64,000 bases of DNA, taken from positions 558,001-622,000 of the forward strand of contig NW_026252089.1 of assembly GCF_025399195.1 (NCBI RefSeq). Direction: 5' to 3'. Below are positions 15,001 to 24,817 of this stretch, piece by piece; the first letter of the stretch is position 1, and each line of letters begins with the position of its first letter. This DNA is from Umbelopsis ramanniana AG (taxonomy: Eukaryota; Mucoromycota; Umbelopsidomycetes; Umbelopsidales; Umbelopsidaceae). The translations under genes and the position numbers were made by a program. The notes below the pieces were generated by a model. That model saw nothing but the letters and a program-made list of their open reading frames with translations, had not been told where the DNA came from and did no database searches.

Positions 15001-15398
15001 TTGGGTCGCTTTTTCATAAGTGTGAAGTCGAAAATCTGATTGGCTTTTTGAGACGATTTGAACCGGAGAAGTTCATCGTGCGTAAGCACACAGTATTCTT
15101 TCTTTGATTTCGAAAACATAGTGGTATCGAAGGTATGTGTAACTGCTCCCATATGCATGATGGCGTTGCTATCTGATTGCCTGCTAGACATACTTAGGGA
15201 TCGTTGTGGGATGCTAGAGTTGGATGATGATACAGAGCTGGTTCGAGTAAATCCAGATATACTCGCACCGGATGACATGGGATGATAGTCCATCGATCTT
15301 GAAGGCACTGGCGTTCTTTGACGTTCTGGTATTACCATGTGAGCCATATGGTTTTGCGGAACGCCATATGTTTTCACTCGAGAGTGATCGACCATCAT
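12008..15398 (-). CDS. PH-domain and leucine-rich-repeat protein (CARMIL-like layout)
   Basis: The exact function is unknown. Exons are 15398..14070, 13990..12749 and 12685..12008 (1082 aa). The second intron is 63 bases with no stop and in frame, but its strong donor (GTAAGT) and T-rich acceptor make splicing the likelier reading. Residues 1-80 are a Ser-rich tail; a PH-like fold spans about 85-205 (KEYCVLTHDELLRFK to GWVNALRRLA). From about 400 to 850 there are ribonuclease-inhibitor-type LRRs, for example HLRHLDLSHNYTYFSEELL and TIKTLDLSGISMTTAV. The last 180 residues are low-complexity and Pro/Ser-rich. A PH domain followed by RI-type LRRs is the layout of CARMIL proteins, which link actin capping protein and myosin I to membranes, but I see no clear capping-protein-binding motif. 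A cortical scaffold role is inference. Confidence 0.85.
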
Positions 15399-16238
15399 TT
15401 TTACAGATAGTGTTGGGCGATCTCTGCTGTTGTTTGAAGTGAAAAGAGAAGAAAAAGGGCGCGCGTGCAGTATCAGTAAGGACTTTTAAATTATCAGGTT
15501 TATCACGCCCTCTCTATTACTCTCCGCCTTGCACTGTAAACTTGTCCTTCCTTATCCCAAACTATTGTGAAACCAGCCCTCTAAAGATGTGCACGGCCGT
15601 TTTGTGGCATAGGAAAACGCAGCCAATCATATATTCTCTCTCAGAAGCATGTTGCTATCAAGTCATTTGGTTCGATATGCACTATTCACCTCATCGGGTC
15701 AACCTTCTAGCATCCACACAATATGAGAGAGAACTTGCTTGCACGTGGGTAGTAAATGGTTACTAATTATTATTTCTTCTACATGGTATCCATCGGGGAT
15801 CAAGGGTGACTATTTAATCTAGTCTCGATGAGTGATTTAAGTCATTGGCCTGAGCACCCAGTGCATCAGCATTTAAACACAGGTATGAAAGACTTCAAGC
15901 TATCTTCTTCTTTCCTCTGTCCCCCTTCATCGAACACTGCATATATTTGCGGGTGCTTAAAATTAAAATAAAATTTTCTGTGAGGATGGGGTCTTCAAAT
16001 TTTAAATACCCAATAGGAACACATTATGAGGGTCACAGCTGGGACCGGTCATGGGCGCGCAGCTTCAGCCTCCGTTCCAGAATTGCAACAGCGTGTAGCT
16101 ACAAAGCGTCCACGAGAGTGTGCACCACGTTTCAGTTTACCGATGATGGGTGGTGGTCAAAGCAATAAAAATTTCATTTAATGGGTGGAAATAGTTATGT
16201 TTTTGGAAATGAAACTGAAACAGCACTCATTTTCATTA
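15399..16238. other. Spacer: promoter of the PH-LRR gene and 3' region of the GPI-type gene
   Basis: The left side is the upstream region of the PH-LRR gene (minus strand). The right side is downstream of the Ser/Thr-rich surface protein gene. No open frame of protein-like composition is seen, nor any RNA gene. Confidence 0.5.
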
Positions 16239-16931
16239 TTAATTGTAAACAGCAAGGGCACCGATCATAACAAAAAGCATAGTAACATAGCCTGCAGCGT
16301 GAACAGTAGCGGCCGAAGTCGCTGCTGTGCTGGTGGAAGGCTTGCTGGAGGCGGAAGATGAAACTATGCTGGGACGGGAGGAGGTGGAAATAAGAGTTGG
16401 TACAACAGATGCAGCGGTTGCCATCGATGACATGCTAGACACCATAGGAGTGGAGGATGAAGCCATGATAGTCGCTGGTACAGAAGCAGTGTCAGTGGGA
16501 GCATCGCTGGAAGTATCCGTAGGAACATCAGTAGAAGTATCAGTAGGGTCATCAAGGCTAGTATCAGTAGTAGCATCGGCAGTAGGATCGTCACTACCAG
16601 AATCGCTAGGGTCATCGACACCAGCGTCGGTAGCACTAGGGTCTGCCGCACTGTCAGTTGGATCTGCAGAGCCTTCAAAAAAACCAAACGAATATAAATA
16701 TCATTCCTACTTTTGCTTATGCCACGTTCGTTGCTGTTACTTACCTGAATCTGTCAGCGAATCAGAGGGATCTAAATACCAGTCATGGGTCAGAATAGGG
16801 AAGGACTTTTACCAGGTCGCGTGAGGACCATTCCATCTGAACTTACCATCCTGTGCCATAACGGATGCGTTCAATAGCGCTAAGACGACAAAGAGTAGAA
16901 GGAGGAAACGAGTTGCTGATAGCTTTGCCAT
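16239..16931 (-). CDS. Secreted Ser/Thr/Asp-rich protein, probably GPI-anchored
   Basis: The product is probably a cell-surface or wall protein. Exons are 16931..16847, 16771..16745 (only 27 bases) and 16672..16239 (181 aa); all junctions are GT-AG and keep frame. A clear signal peptide opens the protein (MAKLSATRFLLLLFVVLALLNASVMAQ), with cleavage likely after Ala-26 or so. The mature part is built of short imperfect repeats of the type D-P-T-D-[ST]-[SA]; the 27-base exon encodes one such unit (DPSDSLTDS). A Ser/Thr-rich stalk follows. The C-terminus (ATVHAAGYVTMLFVMIGALAVYN) is hydrophobic with small residues before it, as expected for a GPI-attachment signal. A TATA box lies about 50 bases upstream of the ATG. 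There is no enzymatic domain. Confidence 0.85.
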
Positions 16932-17471
16932 GGTTGATTGATTTGCACCAGTAAACAGGAATGTATGGGGGAGGCCTTTTTATACTTTGCTGAAGCTCTT
17001 TTTTTAGATAATTGGTCTCTGATCATGTTCCCAGGCAGGCCATTTCGCGGCAAGTCGCATGTCTGCGCCTCCTCAGTCACTTATAAAAAACATGGGTGCC
17101 AAGACACTGCCTCCTGTTGATCTAATTTTGGGTGCAGGCATGTATAAAATTTCCCGGTATTTGTTGTTGCTCATAACTCGTTATGGGCGCTTCATGCACC
17201 AAAGATCGACAAGCCGATCGGCCAGGCACCACCGCCACCAACAGTGAATGTCATTATTTTTTAAAAATTGATATCTTGGATTTGCGTTGAAAATGATTGC
17301 AAGCTCTATTTTGTCATCATTTGCGGATTCGTGGAAGATTCTAATAACCACTTATTACAGAAATAGCGCTCGACCGCCATTCAAGCTTTTTTCTTTTTAT
17401 GAAAATGGGAAGGGGGAAGCAGAAAAAAAAAATTTATAAAACACCTCGTCTTTTGTTTTTTTTCGACCAAC
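16932..17471. other. Spacer between the GPI-type gene and the bc1 core gene
   Basis: It contains the promoter of the surface-protein gene (TATA box at 16977-16984, minus strand) and the 3' region of the QCR1 gene with A- and T-rich runs. No other feature is visible. Confidence 0.5.
16977..16984 (-). promoter_or_regulatory. TATA box of the GPI-type protein gene
   Basis: On the minus strand the sequence reads TATAAAAA, about 46 bases before the ATG at 16931. It is a good match to the eukaryotic TATA consensus at a plausible distance. Confidence 0.55.
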
Positions 17472-19277
17472 TTAGAATCTGTAAATAGTTAAGAAAAGGC
17501 GTTAATAAGCTTTCACAATTTGAGATAGTCTAACAAACATTTCTCTTTACCTGTTGTAGGACATGAAGCCACGGACTCTGAGGAAGTCAGTCAAACCTTC
17601 AACAGGACCATGACCAACCACAGCAACTTCCTTGTCCCAGAGGGTGTTGTTAGCAACGCGGTGGACGTCAGCAACGGTGACCTTTGAGATGGCTTGTTCA
17701 ATCTCTTGAGCAGACAAACGCTTGCCAGTAGCAAGGACTTGGGTAGCAATATCTTGAGCAACAGCATTGGAGCCATCAAGACCAAGAAGAAGGCTTCCCT
17801 TCAAGATCTGCTTAGCACGCTCAACTTCACCCTCGGTGACAGTTTGAGAAAGACGAGCCCATTCCTTTTGTGTGAAGTGGACAAAGTCGTCAATTTGGGT
17901 TACGTTAGAGGTGGCAAAGTAAATACCGAAGAGACCAGTATCCTTGTAAGAGGTGTTGAAGGAGAAGTAGTTGTTGGCGAGGTGGTGCTTGTCAACAACG
18001 GTGGAGAGACGAGATCCAAGGAGGCTGCTACCGCCAAGGCTGGCATCCCATGCACCAATGATGGATTGCATGACAAGGGAAGTATAGTAGTCAGGTGATG
18101 CCAAACTGGGAGCCTCAACGGCGAGGGCGATGTGGGCTTCAGGAAGAGTATCATCACGAAGACGGATTTCAGATCCAGTGAACTTGGGCTTTTGAGCCAA
18201 CTTGGCAGACAAGGATCCAGAAGACAAAGAACCGAACTTCTGCTCAGCCAACTTGCAAAGTTCCTCGTGGTTGACGTTACCAGCACCAACAAGGACCATA
18301 CGGTCACCGGCGTAGTTGTTCTTAATGAAGTTGGAGAGGTCATCGCGAGAGATGGCTTGAACAGACTCGGGAGTACCAGCAATGGGACGACCAAGACCTT
18401 CACCTTGGAAAGCAGTGGCGTGCAAGTGATCGAAGACAATCTGCTCACCATTGTTGGCAGCCTTCTGTTGCTCCTTCAAGATAGCTTCGCGAGCTTCATC
18501 AATGGCGCTAAGGTTGGGGTTCTGGACAGCTTCAGACAAGATATCGACAGTCTGAGCAACATTGTTGTTGAAAGTCTGGGCAAGGAAGGCGGAATGTTCG
18601 CGAGTAGTGTAAGCATCGAAGTTTCCACCCAAGCTCTCAATTTGTGAAGGCTTGGAACCCTATCATCACAAAAAAAAATTATGTTAAAACCTCTAATATA
18701 AAACACTTTTTTCCGTACAATTGCCCACACCAACCTTGAAAGCCAAGTGCTCCAAGAAGTAGGCAGCACCGTTGGTCTCAGCAGATTCAACACGGGAACC
18801 GGCATCGATCCAGACGCCAACAGTAGCAGTCTGGGAGGAGGGGTTCTCCTCAGTAGCTACTGTCAAGCCGTTGGAGAGGGTGGTAGTGCGGGTGGCAACA
18901 TTGGCAGAAGTAGCAAGAGGGCGAACAAACTGAATAATGGCAATTGTGTAGGGGATTGGATTAGTTAGATGTCAACAACAGTTGATGGATGAGAATGTCC
19001 GGGTATGAACAGTAGGGAATCGCAATGAATGTGATGGTTGTAGGAATTATGTAGTAGGTGCTGTAATATGTAGCTAGCTGTTATAGCTGTCGATAATATC
19101 CAAGTGCCATGAGCACGATAAAGTCTCTGAGCATAAAGTCGACCATATGGTGTGCTTTGGAAATGTAACCAAAACGACAATGTGCTGCGGGTATATGGTC
19201 AAAAATACAACGATAATCACCTGCTTAGCCATTCCCACGCGGGACTTGACGGCGGTAGAAAGAAGTCGTGAAGCCAT
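17472..19277 (-). CDS. QCR1: Cytochrome bc1 complex core protein 1 (MPP-beta-like, zinc site altered)
   Basis: This is an M16-family protein of the mitochondrial inner membrane: core subunit 1 of respiratory complex III, a sister of the beta subunit of the mitochondrial processing peptidase. Exons are 19277..19221, 18929..18735, 18659..17551 and a 7-base last exon 17478..17472, 455 aa. The last exon is inferred: splicing turns the end SYNR-stop into SYNRF-stop, the Arg-Phe ending I recall for core proteins, and the junction has a good donor, a TTAAC branch-like site and an ACAG acceptor. The N-terminus [19 protein letters not shown] is a typical matrix-targeting presequence. The motif is [10 protein letters not shown], with Tyr where the peptidase needs its first zinc His, so it is probably not proteolytic. 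The ATG at 19277 is preferred over an in-frame ATG at 19289. Confidence 0.92.
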
Positions 19278-19370
19278 GAGACCAGTCAATCAAAAAAGTG
19301 GGGAGAGGGAATTGTCTTTGAGTGTACAAGTTTTTGTTTCTTGTTTGTCGAGGGCAATGAAGGGCTTACG

Positions 19371-19378
19371 TGACGTCA
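19371..19378. promoter_or_regulatory. CRE palindrome TGACGTCA
   Basis: This is an exact 8-base consensus for ATF/CREB bZIP proteins. It lies 94 bases upstream of the QCR1 ATG and about 290 bases upstream of OST4. Confidence 0.55.
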
Positions 19379-19389
19379 CCCAAACCACG

Positions 19390-19395
19390 CACGTG
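19390..19395. promoter_or_regulatory. CACGTG E-box
   Basis: The core reads GCACGTGAC, the form favoured by fungal Cbf1-type bHLH proteins. It sits 11 bases from the CRE, which suggests that the two act together. Confidence 0.5.
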
Positions 19396-19666
19396 ACTTT
19401 CGTGAGTGAGATGAACTGGTTGCTTGGAGGACTGACATTGGCTTGTCATAAATCCATCCCCGACAGGCCTGCCACCGCGAAAGCCTACCGGTTCAGTCCA
19501 CTTTCGCCAAGGAGGTAAGTTAAAAAAAGTCTTGACTGACTGACCTAGAGCAGCTCATAGTAATCTACTGATTGACTGACGTAGCATACCTTTATTGCTT
19601 ATCCCACATCTCGTCCATTACTGTAATACACGACCTTCATCACAAAGCCGACCTCATTCTCAAAGC

Positions 19667-19783
19667 ATGACGGACCAGCAATTAGCCTTGATCGCCAATT
19701 CCTTTGGAGTCCTTACAATGGTGCTCATTGTTGTATACCACTACCTTTCTATCAATAGCGACAAACGAATCAAGCCAAACTGA
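19667..19783 (+). CDS. OST4: Oligosaccharyltransferase subunit OST4 (38-residue membrane peptide)
   Basis: Ost4 is a tiny subunit of the ER oligosaccharyltransferase; in yeast it holds the catalytic Stt3 subunit with Ost3/Ost6. The single-exon frame encodes 38 residues, MTDQQLALIANSFGVLTM followed by VLIVVYHYLSINSDKRIKPN. It has the short N-terminal polar part, one transmembrane helix (about 9-26) and a short basic tail of the family; yeast Ost4 is 36 residues. This gene is too short for most gene finders and could be missed in annotations. Its start lies 389 bases from that of QCR1, in a shared promoter region. Confidence 0.93.
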   Translation: MTDQQLALIANSFGVLTMVLIVVYHYLSINSDKRIKPN

Positions 19784-19978
19784 TAGCCTTTCGGCCAATA
19801 CAGCCTCACTCCGGAGTCTATACACCTTGAAAAATAAAAAAAGCACACCCATAGCCTTTGGGATATCATCTTTGAATAGAATCGGTGGGTGGGAAGAAAC
19901 ATATCTAATTGGACCTATTTTATGATGTGGAAGTTCAAGATAAGACAGCATGATCTTGTTTAAGCATCATGTATTATT

Positions 19979-19994
19979 AGGGGTTGTTACCCCT
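19979..19994. repeat. Short inverted repeat (6-base stem, 4-base loop)
   Basis: AGGGGT and ACCCCT flank TGTT, about 200 bases after the OST4 stop. It may be a 3' RNA hairpin or chance; nothing else supports a function. Confidence 0.4.
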
Positions 19995-20070
19995 CATCTA
20001 CGGCGAGAAAAAATGTGGGATTTAACATCAGAGGATGTTCAGCATCACATTATTGTTGTCAATGGGCTAT

Positions 20071-20088
20071 TGTAAAATGTGTTTTACA
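20071..20088. repeat. Short inverted repeat (7-base stem, 4-base loop)
   Basis: TGTAAAA and TTTTACA flank TGTG in the upstream region of the UspA-type gene. It could be a protein-binding palindrome or chance in AT-rich DNA. Confidence 0.35.
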
Positions 20089-20318
20089 GTAAAGAAGTGT
20101 TCAGTAAAGGAGACCCTCACAGGCGTGAAAGGTGAGGGAAGATTATTTTTTGCCTGGTAAACCCAAACCAATTAGGCTCTCTAGATCACAAGTGCAAAGA
20201 GGAGGAGGAGGCAGCCACATCAAAATCCCAATAAACCCGTTATTCCAAATGTATAATATTTACGCCTCCCTGGGGTTTACCTGTACTCTTAATGGATTAG
20301 CACTTTTCCTGGTTCATA

Positions 20319-21449
20319 ATGGAAGACACATTTCATCCATTGGTAAAAACTCCTGACACTTGCAACGATCGAGATCCCGACCACCAACAAGTGCTACCGT
20401 CGTGCTTACCCAATCAGTCACGAACTCGGCGATTTTCTACCTCAGCATTGCCTTCGGATGGGGATCAGAAGTTGCCTACCAAAAGAGCAAGCGATGACTT
20501 TGTGCGGCGGGTTAGTTTTGACACTATGACACATCAAGACATGCCAGACTACTCGTTCACGCTCCAGGAGAAGAGCCAAGGCTGGGAACGTTCGATATCA
20601 AGTAGAGTATTTATGCTAGCCACTGATCTAGAGAGCCATTCCAATGAAGCACTCAAATATGCTGTGGAGGTAAAGTTTCAGAAGGCTCATTATGATGACA
20701 CGCCATGGAATTTCTGTATTTCGGAGATTTGACTGTCCGTTACCCGTTCAGGAATTATTAGAGGATGGGGATGAAATTGTGGTTGTTCGTGTGGCGGATG
20801 TCCAAGTGAACCGTTAGTATTGGAGAGAAATACACCCAATTATCAGCCTTGTGAGCTAACTTGATGCTGAAACTCAGGTCATATTTTGGGATCCTCTCGT
20901 CAAAACCTACAGGAACATGCCGTTCTGGCACGTCAACACGCAGAGCTATTGTTACAGCGGATAAAGGAATCACATGGAGGCATTAAGGTAGGTAAAAGAA
21001 GAGAGATTCATTTCGAAAGGCAATAGTGTTGCTCACAACAGCACATATAGATCAGTATCGTTCTTGAGTTTGTGATTGGGAGGACGCAAACATGTTTACG
21101 AGACATGGTAAGTCTATCTGGAATACACAAAAGGTTTCATAGCTGTACTGAAAGAATATTCCATGTTTAGCTTCAGATGTATCACCCATCTGCCCTGATA
21201 GTAGGCACTCAAGGGAAGCCGTCCTCTCTCAAGACCATGTTCCCTGGTAACAGCATTTCCCAATTCTGTCTGCGTCTTTCTCCGGTTCCTGTTATTGTGG
21301 TAAAGGAATTTAAACCCTCTGACGCCTCACGCCGTTCAAGCTCAAACTCTAGCAATGAGAACAATGATTGTCATGATCCTTCCACAGCATCCAAGTGGAT
21401 TCGTAAGCTTAGTTTGAATAACCGGCTATCCAAGTCTGCACAGCATTAA
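20319..21449 (+). CDS. Universal stress protein (UspA) domain protein
   Basis: UspA proteins are small nucleotide-binding-fold proteins linked to stress tolerance; their fungal roles are poorly defined. Exons are 20319..20669, 20752..20812, 20878..20987, 21051..21107 and 21171..21449 (285 aa). The first 95 residues are a disordered, Ser- and Arg-rich extension. The Usp fold starts at RVFMLATDLESHSNEALKYAVE, continues with DGDEIVVVRVADV and ends with the pattern VGTQGKPSSLKTMFPGNSIS, close to the Gly-x2-Gly-x9-Gly-Ser/Thr ATP loop (here the second spacing is 10 and the last pair is Gly-Asn). It ends with VPVIVVKEFKP and a Ser/Asn-rich tail. The ATG is the first in the frame. ATP binding is likely but uncertain because of the spacing. 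Confidence 0.88.
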
Positions 21450-22059
21450 ATCCCCTCATCAAGTATTTATTATTACAAATTGGAAAACAACGGCCTCCCG
21501 CGGGCTTAAGATTGGAACCAAATTAATACATTATTCACCCATATGCAACAACATTTTCTGGAACACCCTTTATGCGATAGGATCTTATATGTAGCGTCAT
21601 GGACTGTAACATAATACCATTGGGTTTTCTTCTATTCTCTGTATATTGTCAATAAATTGTCATGGTTGGACGCTTATCATTGGGAAGGAAGGATGGTGGA
21701 AAAAAGGAAAGTGAGCACAGACAAAAAAGGGTCGGCCATCATGGGTTAAAGCGGTAACGGTAGCCAAAAAAAATGTCCCACGTGATTTAAAACAAAGTTA
21801 AACTTGGGAGCCATTCCGTTTTCAAAGGGCCCTTTCGCCGTTTTCCTTGTGCTTCCATCTTGCAACCATTCTCCCCTGTAAACATTACTTGTTGGTTTCC
21901 ATCAAGCGTTGGATCCAACCTTTTGATTACTCGCATTTGACTCTCGGGGAGCTCCACCTTGTATACACTCGGGAATCTCGGTGATAGGACTTTTTATTGC
22001 CTGACTCATTCAACCTTGCCGCCAAGCATTTTGTAAACTATTCAATCAACAACACTCTT
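21450..22059. other. Spacer between the UspA-type gene and the RasGEF gene
   Basis: These 610 bases contain the 3' region of the stress-protein gene and the promoter and leader of the RasGEF gene. No extra gene, repeat or RNA is seen. Confidence 0.5.
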
Positions 22060-24817
22060 ATGGAAGATATTCAAACACTATTGAACAACGCCAAACAGCT
22101 AACAGAAGATGGAAACATAAAGGTAAGCAAATTGAAAAATAGACATTGTTTCACCGCAAGCCCATACTCATTCTCGGTTGGGACCTTCCATTGTATAACA
22201 GGAGGGGTATTTGTCCAATGTAGCATTGATGGAGATGGTGCTGAAGCAGATGCACGATGTTAAATTCGTACATCACTGTAAGTGTCTACGTAATATTATG
22301 GTGGATGGTCACAACTGTAATTGCATTTTAATCCTATCGTCTTTTTTGTCATCCAGCCATCGTTTCCAAGCCGGCTCAATACAATACCATGTTATCGGTA
22401 ATGCGAGCCTGTTTGACAAACGCAGAGGAAATTGTCAATAAGCACTCTCACTCTGCCGCATCATCTACCCCGCCGGCGTCCCGTCGAAGTTCAGTCTTGG
22501 GAAGTACTACCACCGGTAGTACAAAGCCGAGAGCATCGCCTTCAATTGACGTTTCTGTTCGATCACCAACGCCCACCTTTGAAGAAGACGAATTGGTTGT
22601 TTCGTCTACATCGACTGACCGGCTTGGCAAACCTGCCCCGCCGCTGCCTCCGAAACCTTCAAGGATGCAAAATAAGCCCGTTGTTCCACCAAAGCCCGCT
22701 AGGTCTGGCCAATCTTCCAAACCCACCTCCCCCGTGGTCACCCCCAATCACACAGGCTCTACCATCAGCGGCCATTCAAGTCAACCAGATTATGTACCGC
22801 CAACCATCGTCACGGAAGGTAAGGTTTTTTTTTTTTTGAATTGAATGAAAGGCGCATCAGAACATTGCCAAAAGCAGAAAGTAAATGACTGACACAATCC
22901 ATAAACAAACAATGTGCAGGCGCAAAGCTCGAGATAACCCGACCAAAAATACCAATCGCCACACCGCAAATACCGCCACGAGCAAGACCCCAAACCATGC
23001 CCGATCCCTCATCCCTCAAGCCGTTGCATATAGCAAGACCTATGTCCGTCTCCTCGGAAACATTAAATGATGCTACCTTACTGAGAGTGGTAGGAGAGGG
23101 AGAGATCGATCCAACCAATTTAGCACCTGCGCAAACCAATAGCGGAGACAGCTTAACACCATCTTCACGACAAGCGACCGACCATGTGCCTAATATTCCC
23201 GTACCCCCGCTCCTCACCGCGTATCGACATATTCAAGCTAGGCATGACAAGTTGGACACGGAACTCAAGCTGTTGAAGGAGAAAAAGAGGCATTTGCTGT
23301 CTGGATCTCATCCGGACGACGTGACGGAAAGTGATCTCAATAGCGCTATCATGACCTATACCTCGTTGACAGCAGACGCCAAACTAACGTTAAACAAGGT
23401 CCGCACCATCTACATGAGCGCAGCCACCATTCCCAGTGTACTTCAATTTCAGCCTTATCTTGTGGCCTATCAAATCACATTAATTGAAGCCGCCATCTTT
23501 ATCGAGATTCCGGTGGAATGTCTCCTAATTCATTCTGCCCGCACTCCTCAGCCACGCATTGTGGCTTCCACCGATTTCTTCAACTATACCACTCGACTGA
23601 TTGAGCATTCCATTCTCCTACCTCAAGAAGCATCTCATCGTGCTCAGCATATCAATCATTGGATCAAGGTGGCTGCCAAGTGCCAAGATCTGAACAATTA
23701 TCAATCTTTGAAAGCCATTGTATCTGCGCTTGGAACGCCACCCGTGCAACGGCTGAAGCGGACTTGGGCATGTATTCCTAAGAAGAGCATGCTGAAGCTT
23801 GAAGCCATGAATGAATTGATGTCGGAGGCCGACAATTACGGTCGTTACCGGGAGTGTATGGGTATGGTGAATGTCGGTATGATCAATGGACGCAGTGTTG
23901 CACAAATTAAGGCGGAGCATGCTGCACGACCCACGGTTCCATTCCTTGGCACCTTCATCCAAGACATTACTTATCTATTGGCTGCTGCCAAATCACAAAA
24001 TCTTGCCAAACCTACCGATGATCCACGTATCCAAGAGGTGCTTTCCACCATGGAAAAGTTCCAACGAGGTCCAAGATACCCGCCCGTCCCCAATACAGCC
24101 TATATCAAGTCATCGACTTCCAGATCAAGCTTCCGACCCACGTCCTTGACCAGTGCCCTCCATCGCAGTACTTCTTCCAAGAAAGATCGGTTGAGTACTA
24201 GCAGTTTGTTCAGCAGCGTGGATGATGACGATGAAGAGATTAGAGATATGGAAGAACAACAACAGTTGATAACCCAGTACTTGTTGATGCGTCCATGGGT
24301 CAATGAAGAAACGGTAGATGAATTAAGCAGTTTGCGGGAACCTCCCAGTCATCGTGGCATCTCTTCCCCCAGCTCTCGCAGCAGTGGTGGTGCAGGCAGT
24401 GGCAACTATACCAGTTCGATTATGAGCAATACCAGTTCGACCTTTGTACGCATGAGTGCGGGAAATGGTAGCGGAACCGACAGTCGACCTACGAGCATGG
24501 ACGAATACCCGGATGGAGGAGGACGCAGTAGTCTGGCCAGCGAGGATGCGGAGTCGCTCAAGAGAGGGTTTTGGCCATTCAGCAGGCGAAGTCACGATGG
24601 TCATCGCCCTACTTCATTGATCAACAGCGATCGTGCTAGCATTCACTCTCTGCGAAGAAGCACAAGTGAAATCAATGTGGGCCATGACGAGGAGGACGAA
24701 GACGATGAACAATTTGGCTGGACCAATCATTCTTCTCCTGAACCAAAACAAAATGACCACTTTAAACAAAGTCTTGCCCATCGTCTTGCTGGTGAAATTG
24801 AACGTCGCCAACATTGA
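22060..24817 (+). CDS. Ras guanine-nucleotide exchange factor (CDC25-type) with proline-rich motifs
   Basis: It should activate a Ras-family GTPase by exchanging GDP for GTP. Exons are 22060..22122, 22202..22277, 22357..22818 and 22920..24817 (832 aa); each junction keeps frame. The N-terminal 60 residues look helical. About 80-200 is Ser/Pro-rich with SH3-ligand-like motifs (PPLPPKPSR, VVPPKPAR). The RasGEF catalytic domain spans about 376-575: QPYLVAYQITLIEAAIF is the family's VA-QLTLI entry, and HINHWIKVAAKCQDLNNYQSL followed by VQRLKRTWACIP and CMGMVN match the core helices. The tail is low complexity, Ser-rich, with an acidic run. I see no clear separate REM domain, SH3 or PH domain. The precise target (Ras, Rap or Rsr1/Bud1) cannot be read from sequence alone. 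Confidence 0.9.

Larger units (their letters stand above)
19278..19666. promoter_or_regulatory. Two-way promoter shared by QCR1 and OST4
   Basis: These 389 bases separate the start codons of QCR1 (leftward) and OST4 (rightward). They hold a perfect CRE palindrome, TGACGTCA, at 19371-19378 and a CACGTG box at 19390-19395 in the context GCACGTGAC. In fungi bZIP factors of the ATF/CREB class bind the first, and bHLH factors (Cbf1- or USF-like) bind the second. Both sites are self-complementary and so could serve both genes. The link to respiration and glycosylation genes is inference. Confidence 0.6.
19784..20318. other. Spacer between OST4 and the UspA-type gene, with two small hairpins
   Basis: No gene is seen. 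Two perfect short inverted repeats occur: AGGGGT-TGTT-ACCCCT at 19979-19994 and TGTAAAA-TGTG-TTTTACA at 20071-20088. The region must hold the 3' end of OST4 and the promoter of the stress-protein gene. Confidence 0.5.

Noticed and set aside
17694-18647. Long plus-strand open frames (134 and 171 codons) opposite QCR1
   Set aside because: They are antisense shadows caused by strong codon bias in the bc1 core gene, with repetitive Ser/Leu/Arg composition and no family likeness.
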